Shown here piece after piece: positions 62,577-64,000 of a stretch of DNA of 64,000 nt; within the stretch, counting starts at the first letter, position 1; each line of letters opens with the position of its first letter. Position numbers and translations under genes: made by a program. Under the pieces are notes generated by a model. That model had not been told where the DNA came from. It worked only from the letters and a program-made list of their open reading frames with translations, and made no database searches. This stretch comes from Methylocystis rosea (GTDB lineage: Bacteria; Pseudomonadota; Alphaproteobacteria; Rhizobiales; Beijerinckiaceae): NCBI RefSeq assembly GCF_003855495.1, contig NZ_CP034086.1, positions 1,897,501 through 1,961,500 on the forward strand, read 5' to 3'.

Positions 62577-64000
62577 ATGTTTGAACGTCGAGATGTTTTG
62601 AAAGCGGGCTTGGGCGCAATCGCGGCGGGAATCGTTCCGCCGCCGTCAAGCGCGGGGACCGCCAGTCAGGCAGCCCCCCCGACGGTTCAAAAGCCAGCGC
62701 CATTCTCGCGCGACATGGTCGTCGAACTTGCCCGCGCGCTGGCCGCGAAGCCTTATACGCCGCCGCGAACCGACCTGCCCGAACCCTTCGCCAATCTCTC
62801 CTATGAGCAATTCGTCGGGATCAAGACGAAGCCAGATGCGGCGATTTGGCGTCACGACAATACGGGTTTCAGCATCGAGCCGCTTCACCGCGGCCATATT
62901 TTTGCAGCTGCTGTGGATATCTACGTCGTGGAGAACGGCGCCGCCGCGCGACTGCCTTATGAGGCGAGCCGCTTCGACTATGGGGCGCTCAATGTCCCGG
63001 AGACGCTTCCCAACCTCAGCTTTTCGGGCTTTCGGGTGCTTCACGCCCAAAATGGCGGCGCCGAGGCGGAGCTGGCCATATTTCAGGGAGCGAGCTTTTA
63101 TCGGGCCGTCGCGCGCGGGCAGAATCTCGGCGTGACGGCGCGCGGGCTCTCCATTCGAACGGCGGATCCGCGCGGCGAGGAATTCCCCGCCTTCCGCAGC
63201 TTCTGGATCGAAAAGCCCGCGCTCAGCGACAACGCGCTCGTCATCCATGCTCTGCTCGATTCGCCAAGCGTCGCCGGCGTCTATCGCTTCACGCTGCGGC
63301 CGGGCGAAGCGACGCTCATCGACACCGAATTGACCCTCTATCCGCGCACGGCGGTCGATCATTTGGGAATCGCCGGTTTTGCCGGCGCTTCGCTCTTTAC
63401 GCCGCTCGACCGTCCCAGACTCGACGATTGGCGGCCGATGGTCGCCGACATCAACGGCATTCAGATGCTCAGCGGCCAGGGCGAATGGCTCTGGCGACCC
63501 GTGTCGAACCGGGAGAGTCTGCAGTTCTCCTCCTTTGTCGACGACAATCCGCAGGGCTTTGGCTCGCTGATCCGGCAGCGCGACATTGACGACTATGAGG
63601 ATGACCAGCAGCACTGGGAGCGCCGTCCCTCGCTGTGGGTCGAACCGCTTGGCGAATGGGGCGAAGGCGCCCTGCAGCTCGTCGAAATTCCCTCCGAATC
63701 CGAAATCAACGCCAATATCGTCGCCTATTGGCGGCCCAAGACCGCTCTCGTCGCCGGCAAAGAGACGTCATTCGCCTATCGGCAGTTCTGGTGCTGGGAG
63801 CCGCCGACGCGGCCGCCGCTGGCGATCGCCATGAGCGCGCGCTCCGGCCGTGCGCCGGGCGCCAAGCTCCGCCGTTTTATTGTCGTGTTTTCCGGCGACG
63901 TGTTGGCGGACCCTCAACGCACAACGCAGCTGAAAGCGGCGTTGACGACCTCTCCGGGATTGGCGACGAATATTCGGACCTATTTAAATCCGTCGGCAAA
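62577..64000 (+). CDS. Glucan biosynthesis protein OpgG/OpgD (MdoG family), partial at window end
   Basis: This exported protein is expected to act in the periplasm on osmoregulated periplasmic glucans. The 474 codons seen begin with a twin-arginine signal (MFERRDVLKAGLGAIAAG), which is more like OpgD than OpgG. The mature part has LARALAAKPYTPPRTDLPEPFANLSYEQF, GFRVLHAQNGGAEAELAIFQGASFYRAVARGQNLGVTARGLSI, SFVDDNPQGFGSLIRQRDIDDYEDDQQHWERRPSLWVEPLGEWGEG and NIVAYWRPK. The gene continues past the window edge and no partner glucosyltransferase (opgH) is visible inside it. Confidence 0.95.
   Translation, partial: MFERRDVLKAGLGAIAAGIVPPPSSAGTASQAAPPTVQKPAPFSRDMVVELARALAAKPYTPPRTDLPEPFANLSYEQFVGIKTKPDAAIWRHDNTGFSIEPLHRGHIFAAAVDIYVVENGAAARLPYEASRFDYGALNVPETLPNLSFSGFRVLHAQNGGAEAELAIFQGASFYRAVARGQNLGVTARGLSIRTADPRGEEFPAFRSFWIEKPALSDNALVIHALLDSPSVAGVYRFTLRPGEATLIDTELTLYPRTAVDHLGIAGFAGASLFTPLDRPRLDDWRPMVADINGIQMLSGQGEWLWRPVSNRESLQFSSFVDDNPQGFGSLIRQRDIDDYEDDQQHWERRPSLWVEPLGEWGEGALQLVEIPSESEINANIVAYWRPKTALVAGKETSFAYRQFWCWEPPTRPPLAIAMSARSGRAPGAKLRRFIVVFSGDVLADPQRTTQLKAALTTSPGLATNIRTYLNPSA

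Overview
The window looks like a chromosomal segment of a GC-rich alphaproteobacterium of the order Hyphomicrobiales (Rhizobiales). A methanotroph-like Methylocystis or Methylosinus relative would fit, but that is inferred from the mix of families (polyhydroxyalkanoate-associated protein, extensin-like protein, DUF3108 protein, chorismate mutase with a long C-terminal domain, SmbP-like protein, alphaproteobacterial glnB-glnA), not shown by a marker gene. No prophage, insertion sequence, CRISPR array, tRNA or rRNA was recognised. Most of the window is ordinary core genome.

Left part (1-21.5 kb): a three-gene drug or solute exporter (ABC-2 permease, ATPase, HlyD-type adaptor) cut by the window edge; ETF:ubiquinone oxidoreductase; a YdcF-type protein; an orphan LuxR-type regulator with a degenerate receiver domain, and just upstream of it a 37-residue membrane peptide gene with a strong ribosome binding site and its own terminator; a sulfurtransferase; the nitrogen pair glnB-glnA closed by a terminator; a solitary phosphate-binding protein behind a Pho box of three half-sites; a chorismate mutase, HisC-type aminotransferase and prephenate dehydrogenase operon for tyrosine and phenylalanine; recN; an oppositely oriented alpha/beta hydrolase; and bamD.

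Centre (21.6-43 kb, minus strand): lpxC followed upstream by a nearly complete division and cell wall (dcw) cluster. Transcription order is rnpB, then rsmH, ftsL, ftsI, murE, murF, mraY, murD, ftsW, murG, murC, then a palindromic repeat element and a vapBC-type toxin-antitoxin pair, then murB, a 92-residue unknown ORF, ddl, ftsQ, ftsA and ftsZ. Most neighbours overlap or abut by a few bases, so translation is probably coupled. The usual first gene, mraZ, was not found; RNase P RNA lies where it would be expected.

Right part (43-64 kb): a secreted SmbP-like histidine-rich protein, type II NADH dehydrogenase, priA, hrcA and an outer-membrane beta-barrel protein. A surface-glycan region follows, with two tandem paralogous GT4 glycosyltransferases, a third unrelated glycosyltransferase, a solitary LptF/LptG-family permease and a KpsM/KpsT-type ABC exporter. 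The last section has a Tat-exported FAD protein, then glmU and glmS (UDP-GlcNAc synthesis) with a second vapBC pair between them, and the start of a Tat-exported OpgG/OpgD periplasmic glucan protein running off the window. Functionally, much of the region feeds the cell envelope: glmS and glmU make UDP-GlcNAc, which murA-type steps, lpxC and the dcw enzymes consume, while BamD, LptF/G-like, KpsMT and Opg proteins build the outer layers.

The most unusual items are the regulator without a phospho-acceptor aspartate and its neighbouring micropeptide, which share an upstream 13-mer; the cysteine-free BamD; two toxin-antitoxin pairs embedded in cell-wall gene runs; and the unpaired LptF/G-like permease in the glycan locus.
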